A DNA stretch of 64,000 bases. Origin: Actinobacteria bacterium OK074. GTDB taxonomy: Bacteria; Actinomycetota; Actinomycetes; Streptomycetales; Streptomycetaceae. Both the position numbers and the translations under genes were made by a program. Below are positions 54,751 to 62,274 of this stretch, one piece after another. The stretch spans positions 1 to 64,000 of the forward strand of contig LJCV01000111.1 of assembly GCA_001298575.1 (NCBI GenBank), written 5' to 3'. Position 1 is the stretch's first letter, and every line of letters begins with the position of its first letter. Under the pieces are notes generated by a model, which ran no database searches, had not been told where the DNA came from, and worked only from the letters and a program-made list of their open reading frames with translations.

Positions 54751-55914
54751 GTGAGTCTTGACGTGAACGCCCGCCACGCGCACCCCCACCCTCCGGCTTC
54801 GGCGCCCAGTCACGAGGTCGCTCACCAGTCGGGCCATGAACACGAACACGGCGACGGGCACGACCACGGCCACGGCGACGCCCATGACCACGACGGCCAC
54901 CACGACCATGGTCACGATCACGATGGAAGTCGCTGGTCCCGCTGGAAGCACCAGCTCGCGCATGTGGTGAAGCCGCACTCCCACGAGGCGGCGGACAAGG
55001 TCGACTCCGCGATGGAGTCGTCGGCCGAAGGCATGCGCGCACTGTGGATCTCCCTCTCCGTCCTGGGGACAACCGCGGTCTTCCAGGTGATCGTCGTCGT
55101 CCTGTCCGGTTCGGTGGCACTGCTCGGCGACACGATCCACAACGCCGCCGACGCGATGACCGCGCTGCCGCTGGGCGTGGCCTTCGTGCTCGGCCGGCGG
55201 GCGGCGACCCGTCGGTTCACCTACGGCTATGGCCGCGCCGAGGACCTCGCCGGCATCGCCATCGTCCTGACCATCGCCGCCTCGGCCGCCCTGGCCGCGT
55301 ACGAGGCCGTCGACCGGCTGCTCGACCCCCGCGACATCTCCCATCTGCCCGTCGTCGCTATCGCGGCCGTCGTCGGCTTCATCGGGAACGAGTGGGTAGC
55401 CCGCTACCGCATCAACGTGGGCCGGAAGATCGGTTCGGCCGCCTTGGTCGCCGACGGTCTGCACGCACGTACCGACGGGTTCACCTCCCTGGCCGTGCTG
55501 CTGGGCGCGGGCGGCGCCGCGATCGGCTGGCAACTGGCCGACCCGATCGTCGGCCTGGCCATCACCGCCGCCATCCTGCTGGTCCTCAAGGACGCCGCAC
55601 GTGAGGTGTTCCGGCGCCTGATGGACTCCGTCGACCCCGCCCTGATCGACACGGGCGAGGCCGCCGCGCGCGACGTCGCCGGGGTACTGGCCGTGACGGA
55701 GCTGCGGATGCGCTGGATCGGGCACCAGCTCCGGGCAGAGGTCACCGTCGAGGTGGACGGCGATCTGCCCCTGCACGAGGCACACGAAGTGGCCGTCGAA
55801 GTCGAGCACGCCCTCATCCACGCGGTCCCGCGCCTCACCGCGGCTTTGGTACACACCGACCCGGCTCCCGCGCCCGCCCCGGAGAACCCTCTCCCGAAAC
55901 TCGCACACGCCTGA
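54751..55914 (+). CDS. Cation diffusion facilitator (divalent metal exporter), His-rich N-terminus
   Basis: A 387-residue CDF protein. Residues about 20-58 are exceptionally His/Asp-rich (HEHEHGDGHDHGHGDAHDHD), a likely metal-sensing or chaperoning tail. Six membrane helices follow, with the transport-site HNAAD in helix 2 and HARTD in helix 5, and a cytoplasmic C-terminal domain with HEAHEVAVEVEHAL. It exports Zn, Co or Ni. Start GTG 54751. The divergent ArsR repressor and a nearby NiCoT importer suggest Ni/Co homeostasis; the exact metal is inferred. Confidence 0.9.
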   Translation: MSLDVNARHAHPHPPASAPSHEVAHQSGHEHEHGDGHDHGHGDAHDHDGHHDHGHDHDGSRWSRWKHQLAHVVKPHSHEAADKVDSAMESSAEGMRALWISLSVLGTTAVFQVIVVVLSGSVALLGDTIHNAADAMTALPLGVAFVLGRRAATRRFTYGYGRAEDLAGIAIVLTIAASAALAAYEAVDRLLDPRDISHLPVVAIAAVVGFIGNEWVARYRINVGRKIGSAALVADGLHARTDGFTSLAVLLGAGGAAIGWQLADPIVGLAITAAILLVLKDAAREVFRRLMDSVDPALIDTGEAAARDVAGVLAVTELRMRWIGHQLRAEVTVEVDGDLPLHEAHEVAVEVEHALIHAVPRLTAALVHTDPAPAPAPENPLPKLAHA

Positions 55915-56097
55915 AGGCGCGTTCTTCCAACGCCCGTACGAGAAACGGTAGTCACACGTCCGCCCAGCGGCGGCGTCAGGATCGACGCGATGCCTTTCGG
56001 CCGTCCCTGCGACCCCGGCGTCGGGCGCAAGGGCGTGCGCCACGCGGCGGAGTCCACGACCGAACCGAAGACCGTCGCCGCGCGGCGGGGCACGTGA

Positions 56098-56800
56098 CTA
56101 CCGCTTCTCGTACGGGCTGTCGGGCTGTCCGATCCGCTGGAGGCCGGTGGTGTCGAGCACGAGCGGCCACGCCCTGTCCGATCCGAGCTTGCCCGAGGGG
56201 CGCCAGGTACCGGTGACCGTCACCCGGTTGTCCGCCTGGGGAGCATCCACCCCGCGGATCTCGACCTTGTCCGGGCGCGCGTCCACGGCGCAACAGCCGA
56301 TGAGAAGCCGGGTCGGATACCAGGTGTCACCGTCGCCCTTGCCGACGAACCCGGTCATCCGGGTCGTACGGCCCCTCGTCGTCCTGGAACGGTCGTAGAC
56401 GGCACGGGAACTGAACTGACCGAGGGTCAGCTCGACCGGGTCCCCCTTCGGGAGCGGGTCGAACGCGCCGCCGCCCTGGGCGGCGTACGCCGACGCGTCG
56501 CGCTCAGCGCCGTACGGGCCGGGAGCGGGCGGCGGGAAGAGCAGGAGGGCGGTGGCTGGGACCACGAGCAGCCAGGTGGCCTCGGGCCACGGCTGTGATC
56601 GTGGCCGTGCTCACCGTCGCCGTGCTCACCGTCGTGGTCGTCCTCGTGCACGGCCGGTCCCTGGAGGCGAGGACACCTGTGGCCCCGAGGACGACCAGCG
56701 ACACCGCCGAGACGATCAAGTAGGTCACAGCCCGGCCTGCACGTACCGCAGATACAGCTCGCTGAACAAGCAACTGGTCGTGGAACGTGATGTCCTCAAA
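56098..56800 (-). pseudogene. DUF1980 (TIGR03943-type) permease-subunit gene, multiply frameshifted
   Basis: Pieces of one protein occur in three frames on the minus strand. LYLRYVQAGL then YLIVSAVSLVVLGATGVLAS is the N-terminal membrane part (about 56680-56760). A His-rich loop EDDHDGEHGDGEHGHDHS follows at about 56600-56650. VVPATALLLFPPPAPGPYGA and the domain with FVGKGDGDTWYPTRLLIGCC lie at 56098-56565. The order matches intact family members, but two frameshifts and a premature stop break it. The family accompanies metal-handling genes, which suits this neighbourhood. Confidence 0.6.
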
Positions 56801-56822
56801 CGCCGCATGGTCCTGTGGGCGC
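56755..56822 (+). pseudogene. Tiny IS3-type OrfA relic
   Basis: The plus strand reads LNKQLVVERDVLKRRMVLWA, matching the leucine-zipper end of IS3-family OrfA proteins (ELRMERDVLKRSVVLWVK). Only about 22 codons remain. It overlaps the 5' end of the broken DUF1980 gene, so an IS3 insertion may have damaged that gene. Confidence 0.4.
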
Positions 56823-57039
56823 AGCAGCCGTGGCGCCCCGTCCCAACCGGTCCGGGTGATCGGCGACTTCGCGACCGCTCCCCCGAACTCCCAGCACCTC
56901 GGGTTCCTGCCCGGCGGTGCCATGCCTGCCGGGCAGCGGATCATCCGATATCACACCGTTGACGCCACAACGCACTCCACACCAGGCTCAGCGGGACGTC
57001 ACCTCATACCGACTCGGGGTGACGTTCTCCGGGGCCGCG

Positions 57040-58197
57040 TCACTGGAACGCGGAGGGCGAGACGGCGGGGGCGACGTGCTGTGCCACGTCGTCGGGGGAG
57101 CCCGCGCGCACGTCGGCCGACCAACGCTCCTCGATGCCCAGCAGCTTCCAGGCGAGAATCGACACGGCCCAGGTGCCGACGAACAGCCCGACGATGGCGT
57201 AGCCGACGAGGTTGAGATCCAGGCCGCCGATGGCCGCGATCGGCCCGCCGGTGATGTTGAGCCGGTCGGCGATGACGTAGACCAGTTCGATCAGGCCGAT
57301 GACCATGGCCACCACCACGGAAAGACCGGTGATGGTGATGTTGTAGTAGACCTTGCGCGCGGGGTTGGAGAACGCCCAGCCGTAGGCGAAGTTCATGAAC
57401 GACCCGTCGATGGTGTCGAGCAGGCTCATGCCGGCCGCGAAGAGGATCGGCAGGACCGGGATGGCGTACCAGGGCAGCGCGAACGTGGCGGCTCCGCCGG
57501 CGAGGACGAGCAAGGAGATCTCGGTGGCGGTGTCGAACCCGAGGCCGAAGAGGAGTCCGACGAGATACATGTGCCACGGCTTGGTGACCGCCCTGGTGAC
57601 TCCGCCGAGAATACGGTTCATCAGGCCACGTTTGCCGAGTTGGGTCTCCAGTTCCTTCTCGTCGTAGACGCCGCCGCGCATGGTGCGGAACACCCGGATG
57701 ATACCGACCAGCACCACCAGGTTGATCAGCGCTATGAGAAGCAGAAAGATGCCGGAGACCAGAGCGCCGATCAGCCCGGTGACCTGCTGAAGGCTCGACC
57801 GGTCGTTGCTCACCTCGCCGGCGAGGCTGCGGATGCCGAACGAGAGCAGCAGGCAGAGCCCGAACACCACCGACGAGTGGCCGAGGGAGAACCAGAAGCC
57901 GACCGAGAGCGGACGTTCCTTTTCGGCCATCAGTTTGCGCGTGGTGTTGTCGATCGCGGCGATGTGGTCGGCGTCGAAGGCGTGCCGCATGCCCAGGGTG
58001 TAGGCGGTGATGCCCAGCCCGATGCCGAAGACCTGGCCACCGCCCATCTGGTAGTGGTGCGGTGCGATGAAGACGGCCAGGGTGACCCAGCCGACGATGT
58101 GCAGGGCGAGGACGAACCCGCCCATCCCTGCTAAGCCGCGCTTTTCCTTGCTGGTCAGACGGTCCCTGAGCCGAACCGGTCGATCCGTGGTGGCCAT
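57040..58197 (-). CDS. NiCoT-family nickel/cobalt transporter
   Basis: A 385-residue membrane protein with about eight helices and the family signature RHAFDADHIAAIDN (HX4DH) in helix 2, plus LGHSSVVFGLCLLL and LLFGLGFDTATEISLL. NiCoT permeases take up Ni2+ or Co2+ with high affinity. Start ATG 58197; a longer upstream open frame is not supported. A TTGCA/TGCAA repeat at 58286-58302 precedes it. The neighbouring CDF exporter and ArsR repressor make a Ni/Co homeostasis locus likely. Confidence 0.93.
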   Translation of the reverse strand: MATTDRPVRLRDRLTSKEKRGLAGMGGFVLALHIVGWVTLAVFIAPHHYQMGGGQVFGIGLGITAYTLGMRHAFDADHIAAIDNTTRKLMAEKERPLSVGFWFSLGHSSVVFGLCLLLSFGIRSLAGEVSNDRSSLQQVTGLIGALVSGIFLLLIALINLVVLVGIIRVFRTMRGGVYDEKELETQLGKRGLMNRILGGVTRAVTKPWHMYLVGLLFGLGFDTATEISLLVLAGGAATFALPWYAIPVLPILFAAGMSLLDTIDGSFMNFAYGWAFSNPARKVYYNITITGLSVVVAMVIGLIELVYVIADRLNITGGPIAAIGGLDLNLVGYAIVGLFVGTWAVSILAWKLLGIEERWSADVRAGSPDDVAQHVAPAVSPSAFQ

Positions 58198-58285
58198 GAG
58201 TCGCGCTCCCTCCGTGTCAGGGCGGCGCGGGATGCTCGCCCGACTGCGCAGATACGGCGGGACTATAAGAGCAACTTCCCCTCTC

Positions 58286-58302
58286 TTGCAATCAATGTGC
58301 AA
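58286..58302. promoter_or_regulatory. Inverted repeat upstream of the NiCoT gene
   Basis: TTGCA (58286-58290) and TGCAA (58298-58302) flank a 7-bp AT-rich spacer within an unusually AT-rich patch, about 90-105 bp upstream of the NiCoT start. The repeat shares TGCA elements with the candidate site before the CDF exporter and could be a metal-regulator site. Confidence 0.35.
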
Positions 58303-58424
58303 TAAATGGGCCTTGACTACCACGGCCGCGGTAGTCCGGATACCACGGCGCGGCGACGACGGGCGGACGCCGACCCGCGAGGCTCGACACACCCCGCCGA
58401 CTCGGGTACCGGAAGGTGTTGAGC

Positions 58425-58517
58425 ATGGGTCACATCCACATGATTCTCGCGATCGTCCTGGTGATCGCCGGGCTGACATACGGCGTCGTGGCGTTGCTGC
58501 GGCGACGGAGGAGGTAA
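58425..58517 (+). CDS. Small single-pass membrane protein
   Basis: A 30-residue frame: a short polar start MGHIHM, one hydrophobic helix (ILAIVLVIAGLTYGVVALL) and a basic RRRRR tail, which predicts an N-out, C-in membrane segment. GGAAGG lies eight bases upstream of ATG 58425. Its stop at 58515-58517 sits inside the ribosome-binding site of the ABC ATPase, so the two are probably translated together. It may be a leader or a small subunit of the ABC transporter; I do not recognise a family. Confidence 0.5.
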   Translation: MGHIHMILAIVLVIAGLTYGVVALLRRRRR

Positions 58518-58519
58518 CA

Positions 58520-59536
58520 GTGAGCGAAAACGGCTCGGCGTCCGCCGCCGAAGCCGCGCCGGGCGCCGCCGGGGTGGTGTGCCGGGGGCTGACCAAGGTC
58601 TTCGGCGATCGCACGGTTGTCCACGACCTGACGTTCACCGCGCCCATGGGCGCGGTGACCGGCTTCGTCGGTGTCAACGGCGCGGGCAAGACGACCACCC
58701 TGCGCACCGCGCTCGGTCTGGTGAAGCCGACCTCGGGTGAGGTACTGGTGGCGGGCCGGCCGTACAGCCGCCTGCGCCGCCCGCGGGCGACCGTCGGAGC
58801 GGTGCTGGAAGGGCCCGGCGCACATCCCGGTCAGACCGGCCGGGCCTACCTGAAAGTCCTCGCGGCGGCAGCGGGAGTCGGCCCGGCCCGGGTGACCGAG
58901 GTGCTCGAACTGGTCGGTCTCGGGGACGACGGCGGCCGGCGGGCCGGTCGGTACTCCCTGGGCATGCGTCAACGCCTCGGCCTGGCAGGGGCGTTGCTCG
59001 CGGACCCGGGCATTCTCGTACTCGACGAGCCCACCAACGGGCTCGACCCGCTGGGTATCCGCTGGATCCGCCAGTTCCTGAAGGACATGGCACGCGAAGG
59101 ACGGTGCGTACTCGTCTCCAGCCACCAGCTCAGCGAGCTGGAGGCGACCGCCGACCGGGTGGTGATGATCCACCACGGCAAGCTGATCGCGGACGTCGAC
59201 ATGGGCGCCGAGGGCACGACGGGCGGCCGTGAAGTCGTGGTCGGCAGCCCTCATGCGGCGCGTCTGGTACCGCTGGTGGAGTCCGCGGGTGGCTCGGCCC
59301 TGCTGACGCACGACCAGGAACTCGTCGTCACCGGCCTGCCGGGCAAACGGATCGGCGAAGTCGCGGCGGCGGCCGGCGTGGTGCTGCACTCCTTGGCCGA
59401 ACGCGGTGTCGGGCTGGAGGAGACCTTCCTGCGGCTGGCCGGTGCCGACGGAGCCGCGTCGGCACCGGACGGGTCGGCGGCGCGCGCCGCGGAACCGGTG
59501 GTACCGGCCGAGGAGTCGACGGGGGGCGGACGATGA
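58520..59536 (+). CDS. ABC transporter ATP-binding protein
   Basis: A 338-residue ATPase with Walker A VNGAGKTTTLRT, signature YSLGMRQRLGLAGALL, Walker B ILVLDEPTNGLDP and the switch His in VLVSSHQLSE. The C-terminal 100 residues form the extension typical of antibiotic/lantibiotic-immunity-type exporters. GTG 58520 follows AGGAGG that overlaps the stop of the small membrane ORF. The permease starts 4 bp inside its 3' end. It is probably an export or self-protection system; the substrate is unknown. Confidence 0.92.
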   Translation: MSENGSASAAEAAPGAAGVVCRGLTKVFGDRTVVHDLTFTAPMGAVTGFVGVNGAGKTTTLRTALGLVKPTSGEVLVAGRPYSRLRRPRATVGAVLEGPGAHPGQTGRAYLKVLAAAAGVGPARVTEVLELVGLGDDGGRRAGRYSLGMRQRLGLAGALLADPGILVLDEPTNGLDPLGIRWIRQFLKDMAREGRCVLVSSHQLSELEATADRVVMIHHGKLIADVDMGAEGTTGGREVVVGSPHAARLVPLVESAGGSALLTHDQELVVTGLPGKRIGEVAAAAGVVLHSLAERGVGLEETFLRLAGADGAASAPDGSAARAAEPVVPAEESTGGGR

Positions 59537-60291
59537 GGGCGATGATCTGCATGGTCCGCAGCGAGTGGCGCAAGCTCTGGTCCATTCCCACCCTGTGGTG
59601 GCTGTTGCTGGCCACCGTGCTGGTGCTTCCCGTCGCGGTCGTCGGGGGTTTCCTCGTGGCCGATCTCAACAACGTCGCGCTCAACTCGGGCGAGGGCCTG
59701 GAGGACGGCCTGCACGGCGTCGGATTCGGCTCCGTGCTGGCGGAGATCGCCGGCATCATCGCCATGGCGGGAGAGTTCCGGTTCGGGCAGGCGGATCAGA
59801 CGTTCCTCTCCGAGCCGCGGCGCAGCCGGGTGGTCACGGCCAAGCTCGCGGTCGTCGCGGTCGTCGGGGCGGTGTTCGGCCTCGTCGGGGCCGGCATCAC
59901 GCTCGGCACCTCCTGGGTCTGGCTGACCATCAAGGGGGTCGGCCTGCCGATGGGGCAGTCGATCCTGTGGGAGACGCTGAGCGGGGCGGTCGCGTCCGCG
60001 GTCCTCTTCGCCTGGCTCGGCCTGGGAGTGGGGGCGGCCCTGCGGAACCAGGTGGTGGCTCTGGTCACCGTCCTCGGAGTCCAGACGGTCCTGGAACAGA
60101 CGATCTTCTCGGCGAGCACGACCGTGGGCCGCTGGCTGCCGGCCCAGGCATCGGAGGCGCTGCGCCAGGTACCGTCTCCGGGGCTGCTCTCGGTGGGCGC
60201 CGGTGCGGCGGTGCTCGCCGCCTGGGTGGCCGGTGTGGTCGTCATCGGATACGTCCGCACGGTGCGCGGCGACATCACGGTCAAAGCCTGA
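59533..60291 (+). CDS. ABC transporter permease (ABC-2 type)
   Basis: A 252-residue protein with about six membrane helices: LWWLLLATVLVLPVAVVGGF, then GVGFGSVLAEIAGIIAMAGE, LAVVAVVGAVFGLVGAGITL and a C-terminal VLAAWVAGVVVIGYV. GEFRFGQADQTFL is typical of ABC-2 permeases paired with this ATPase type. ATG 59533 overlaps the ATPase stop. The last 30 bp are repeated in diverged form just after the stop. Confidence 0.88.
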   Translation: MRAMICMVRSEWRKLWSIPTLWWLLLATVLVLPVAVVGGFLVADLNNVALNSGEGLEDGLHGVGFGSVLAEIAGIIAMAGEFRFGQADQTFLSEPRRSRVVTAKLAVVAVVGAVFGLVGAGITLGTSWVWLTIKGVGLPMGQSILWETLSGAVASAVLFAWLGLGVGAALRNQVVALVTVLGVQTVLEQTIFSASTTVGRWLPAQASEALRQVPSPGLLSVGAGAAVLAAWVAGVVVIGYVRTVRGDITVKA

Positions 60292-60327
60292 CTCCGGTAC
60301 GTCCGCGCGGTGCGCGGTGACACCTCC
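60250..60327 (+). repeat. Diverged 30-bp duplication of the permease 3' end
   Basis: The 30 bases at 60250-60279, inside the permease end, recur at 60298-60327, after its stop, with several mismatches; both copies begin TACGTCCGC and contain CGGTGCGCGG. This looks like a short tandem duplication that has drifted. It has no evident function. Confidence 0.5.
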
Positions 60328-60515
60328 CTCCCGTCGAGCCACGGTCCGGGTGCCGCCCGCCCACACCGCGCGCCGGTCGGCCGAGCCCCGGTTGGCGTAC
60401 CCGATCGGGCCCCGTCACGGGCCGGTTGTCGGGTCGTTCGGGGCTCGTTCGTCGCGGTTGCGCACCCGCAGACTCGTCGTCGTCACCCTCCCCAAGCCGA
60501 TGACGAGGTACTGCC

Positions 60516-61028
60516 GTGACCGCACGCACCGACGAAATCATCCGCACCGTCGACCGGGTGAACTCCGAGCTGGTCGCGTTACTGTCCGGCCTGGACGGAC
60601 CCGACCTTGGGACCCCGTGTGACGATCCCTCCGGCTCGACGGTCGGCGCGGTCGTGGCCCACCTCGGCGAGGGCGCACCCGAGGTCATCGGATGGCTCGC
60701 CGCAGCCGTGAAGGCACCGCCCGGCGCTCTGCCGACCGCCCCGGCAGCGGCCCATCACCACGACGACGCGCCGGCCGGTCATTTCCACAAGGCCGAGGTG
60801 ATCGCGCGCGTACACAAGGGGAACGCCCTCATCGCCGGCCTGCTCGCCGGGCTCGACGACAAGCTGCTGGACAGCACTCCGCCCGCGGCCGAGGGCATCA
60901 CCGACGGCACCAGGACGCTGTCCGACGTCATCAACGACATGGCGGACCACCAGAGCCAGCACCTCGACTACATGCGTAAAGCGCTCTCCGGGCAGAAGGC
61001 CGACGCGCCCGCCCAGGACACGGTGTGA
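60516..61028 (+). CDS. DinB-like / mycothiol-dependent maleylpyruvate isomerase-like protein
   Basis: A 170-residue four-helix-bundle protein of the DinB/MDMPI N-terminal type. VVAHLGEGAPEVIGWLAAAV carries the first metal-ligand His, and DMADHQSQHLDYMRKAL carries the HxxxH-type ligands at the C-terminus. An internal HHHDDAPAGHFHK loop is notable. GTG 60516 follows GAGG. Its stop overlaps the P450 start, so both are translated together. The family includes mycothiol/bacillithiol-dependent enzymes, so it may act on a thiol adduct; this is inference. Confidence 0.75.
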   Translation: MTARTDEIIRTVDRVNSELVALLSGLDGPDLGTPCDDPSGSTVGAVVAHLGEGAPEVIGWLAAAVKAPPGALPTAPAAAHHHDDAPAGHFHKAEVIARVHKGNALIAGLLAGLDDKLLDSTPPAAEGITDGTRTLSDVINDMADHQSQHLDYMRKALSGQKADAPAQDTV

Positions 61029-62197
61029 GCGCCGAAGACCTGCTGTCCCGGGCACTGGACGACCCGTATCCGGTCTACGACATGGTCCGCTCACGTGGCC
61101 GGTTGCAGTGGATCGACGGGCTGGACCGGTGGATGGTCACCGGTCACCGGCAGGCGCTGGAAGTCCTGCGGCACCCGAAGTTCTCCAGTGACCGCAGCCG
61201 ATGGGACGGCTACGAGTTGCCGCCCGGGCACGACCGTCCGCCCGGCGGGATGTTCGTCATGGATCCGCCGGACCACACTCGGCTGCGCTCACTCGTCCAG
61301 CAGGCGTTCACCCCGCGTGTGGTGGAGCGGCTGCGGCCGCGTGTCCACGCGCTGGTGGAGACGGCTCTGGACGCCGCCGCCGAGCGCGGTGAGACCGACC
61401 TGATGGCCGACTACGCGGGCCCGCTCCCGGCCACGGTGCTCGCCGAGCTGCTGGGCATCCCGGCCGCGGACCAGGAGCTCTTCCGGCACTGGACGATGAC
61501 GCTGATCGAGACCATCGACCCGGTCTCGCACCATCTGGTGTCCGACGCCGGAACGCAGGCACAGGCGAGCCTGGAGCGCTATCTGGCCGACGTGATCGCC
61601 GAGCGCCGCCTGGCCCCGCAGCCGGATCTGATCAGTTCTCTGGTCGCGGCCGAGGAAGCCGGGGAGCGGCTGTCCGGCAAGGAGTTGCGGGACATGTGCA
61701 TCCTGCTCACGATCGCCGGTCTGGAGACCTCGGCCAATCTGATCGGCAACGGGATCAACGCGCTGCTCGACCACCCCGACCAGGCCGCCCGGCTGCGCGC
61801 CGAGCCCGGCCTCATCACCACCGCGGTGGAGGAGCTGCTGCGCTTCGACTCCCCGATCCAGGTCTCCGGACGCGTGCCGGTGGAGGACGTCGAGGTCGAC
61901 GGCAAACTGCTGCGCAAGGGCCAGATGGTCGGCATCATGCTCGGCGGCGCCAACCGGGATCCGGATGCCTTCGCCGAGCCCGGCCGACTGGACCTGGCCC
62001 GGACCCCCAACAACCACCTGGCCTTCGGCCGCGGCCTCCACTTCTGCCTGGGCGCGCCGCTGGCCCGGGTGGAGGGGGCCATCGCCATCGCGGCTCTCAA
62101 CAGCCGCTTCCCGGGGCTGAGCCGGGCCGGGGAGCCGAAGCGCCGTCACAACGTACACGTGCGCGGGCTGGCCACGTTGCCCGTCAAGCTCGGCTGA
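61025..62197 (+). CDS. Cytochrome P450 monooxygenase
   Basis: A 390-residue bacterial class I P450. The I-helix motif AGLETSANLIGNG keeps the acid-Thr pair, the K-helix ExxR motif is in VEELLRFDSP, and the haem loop is LAFGRGLHFCLGAPLAR with the Cys ligand. The start GTG 61025 overlaps the DinB-like stop, and an NRPS starts 77 bp downstream, so it probably tailors that peptide or a carrier-bound amino acid. Redox partners are not nearby. Confidence 0.95.
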   Translation: MSAEDLLSRALDDPYPVYDMVRSRGRLQWIDGLDRWMVTGHRQALEVLRHPKFSSDRSRWDGYELPPGHDRPPGGMFVMDPPDHTRLRSLVQQAFTPRVVERLRPRVHALVETALDAAAERGETDLMADYAGPLPATVLAELLGIPAADQELFRHWTMTLIETIDPVSHHLVSDAGTQAQASLERYLADVIAERRLAPQPDLISSLVAAEEAGERLSGKELRDMCILLTIAGLETSANLIGNGINALLDHPDQAARLRAEPGLITTAVEELLRFDSPIQVSGRVPVEDVEVDGKLLRKGQMVGIMLGGANRDPDAFAEPGRLDLARTPNNHLAFGRGLHFCLGAPLARVEGAIAIAALNSRFPGLSRAGEPKRRHNVHVRGLATLPVKLG

Positions 62198-62274
62198 TCC
62201 CCGAACGCCACCGCACTCGACCGGCCCGCCCGGGCGGGTGCCACCAGTCGTCCTGCCCGGAAGGTAGTGCCCAC

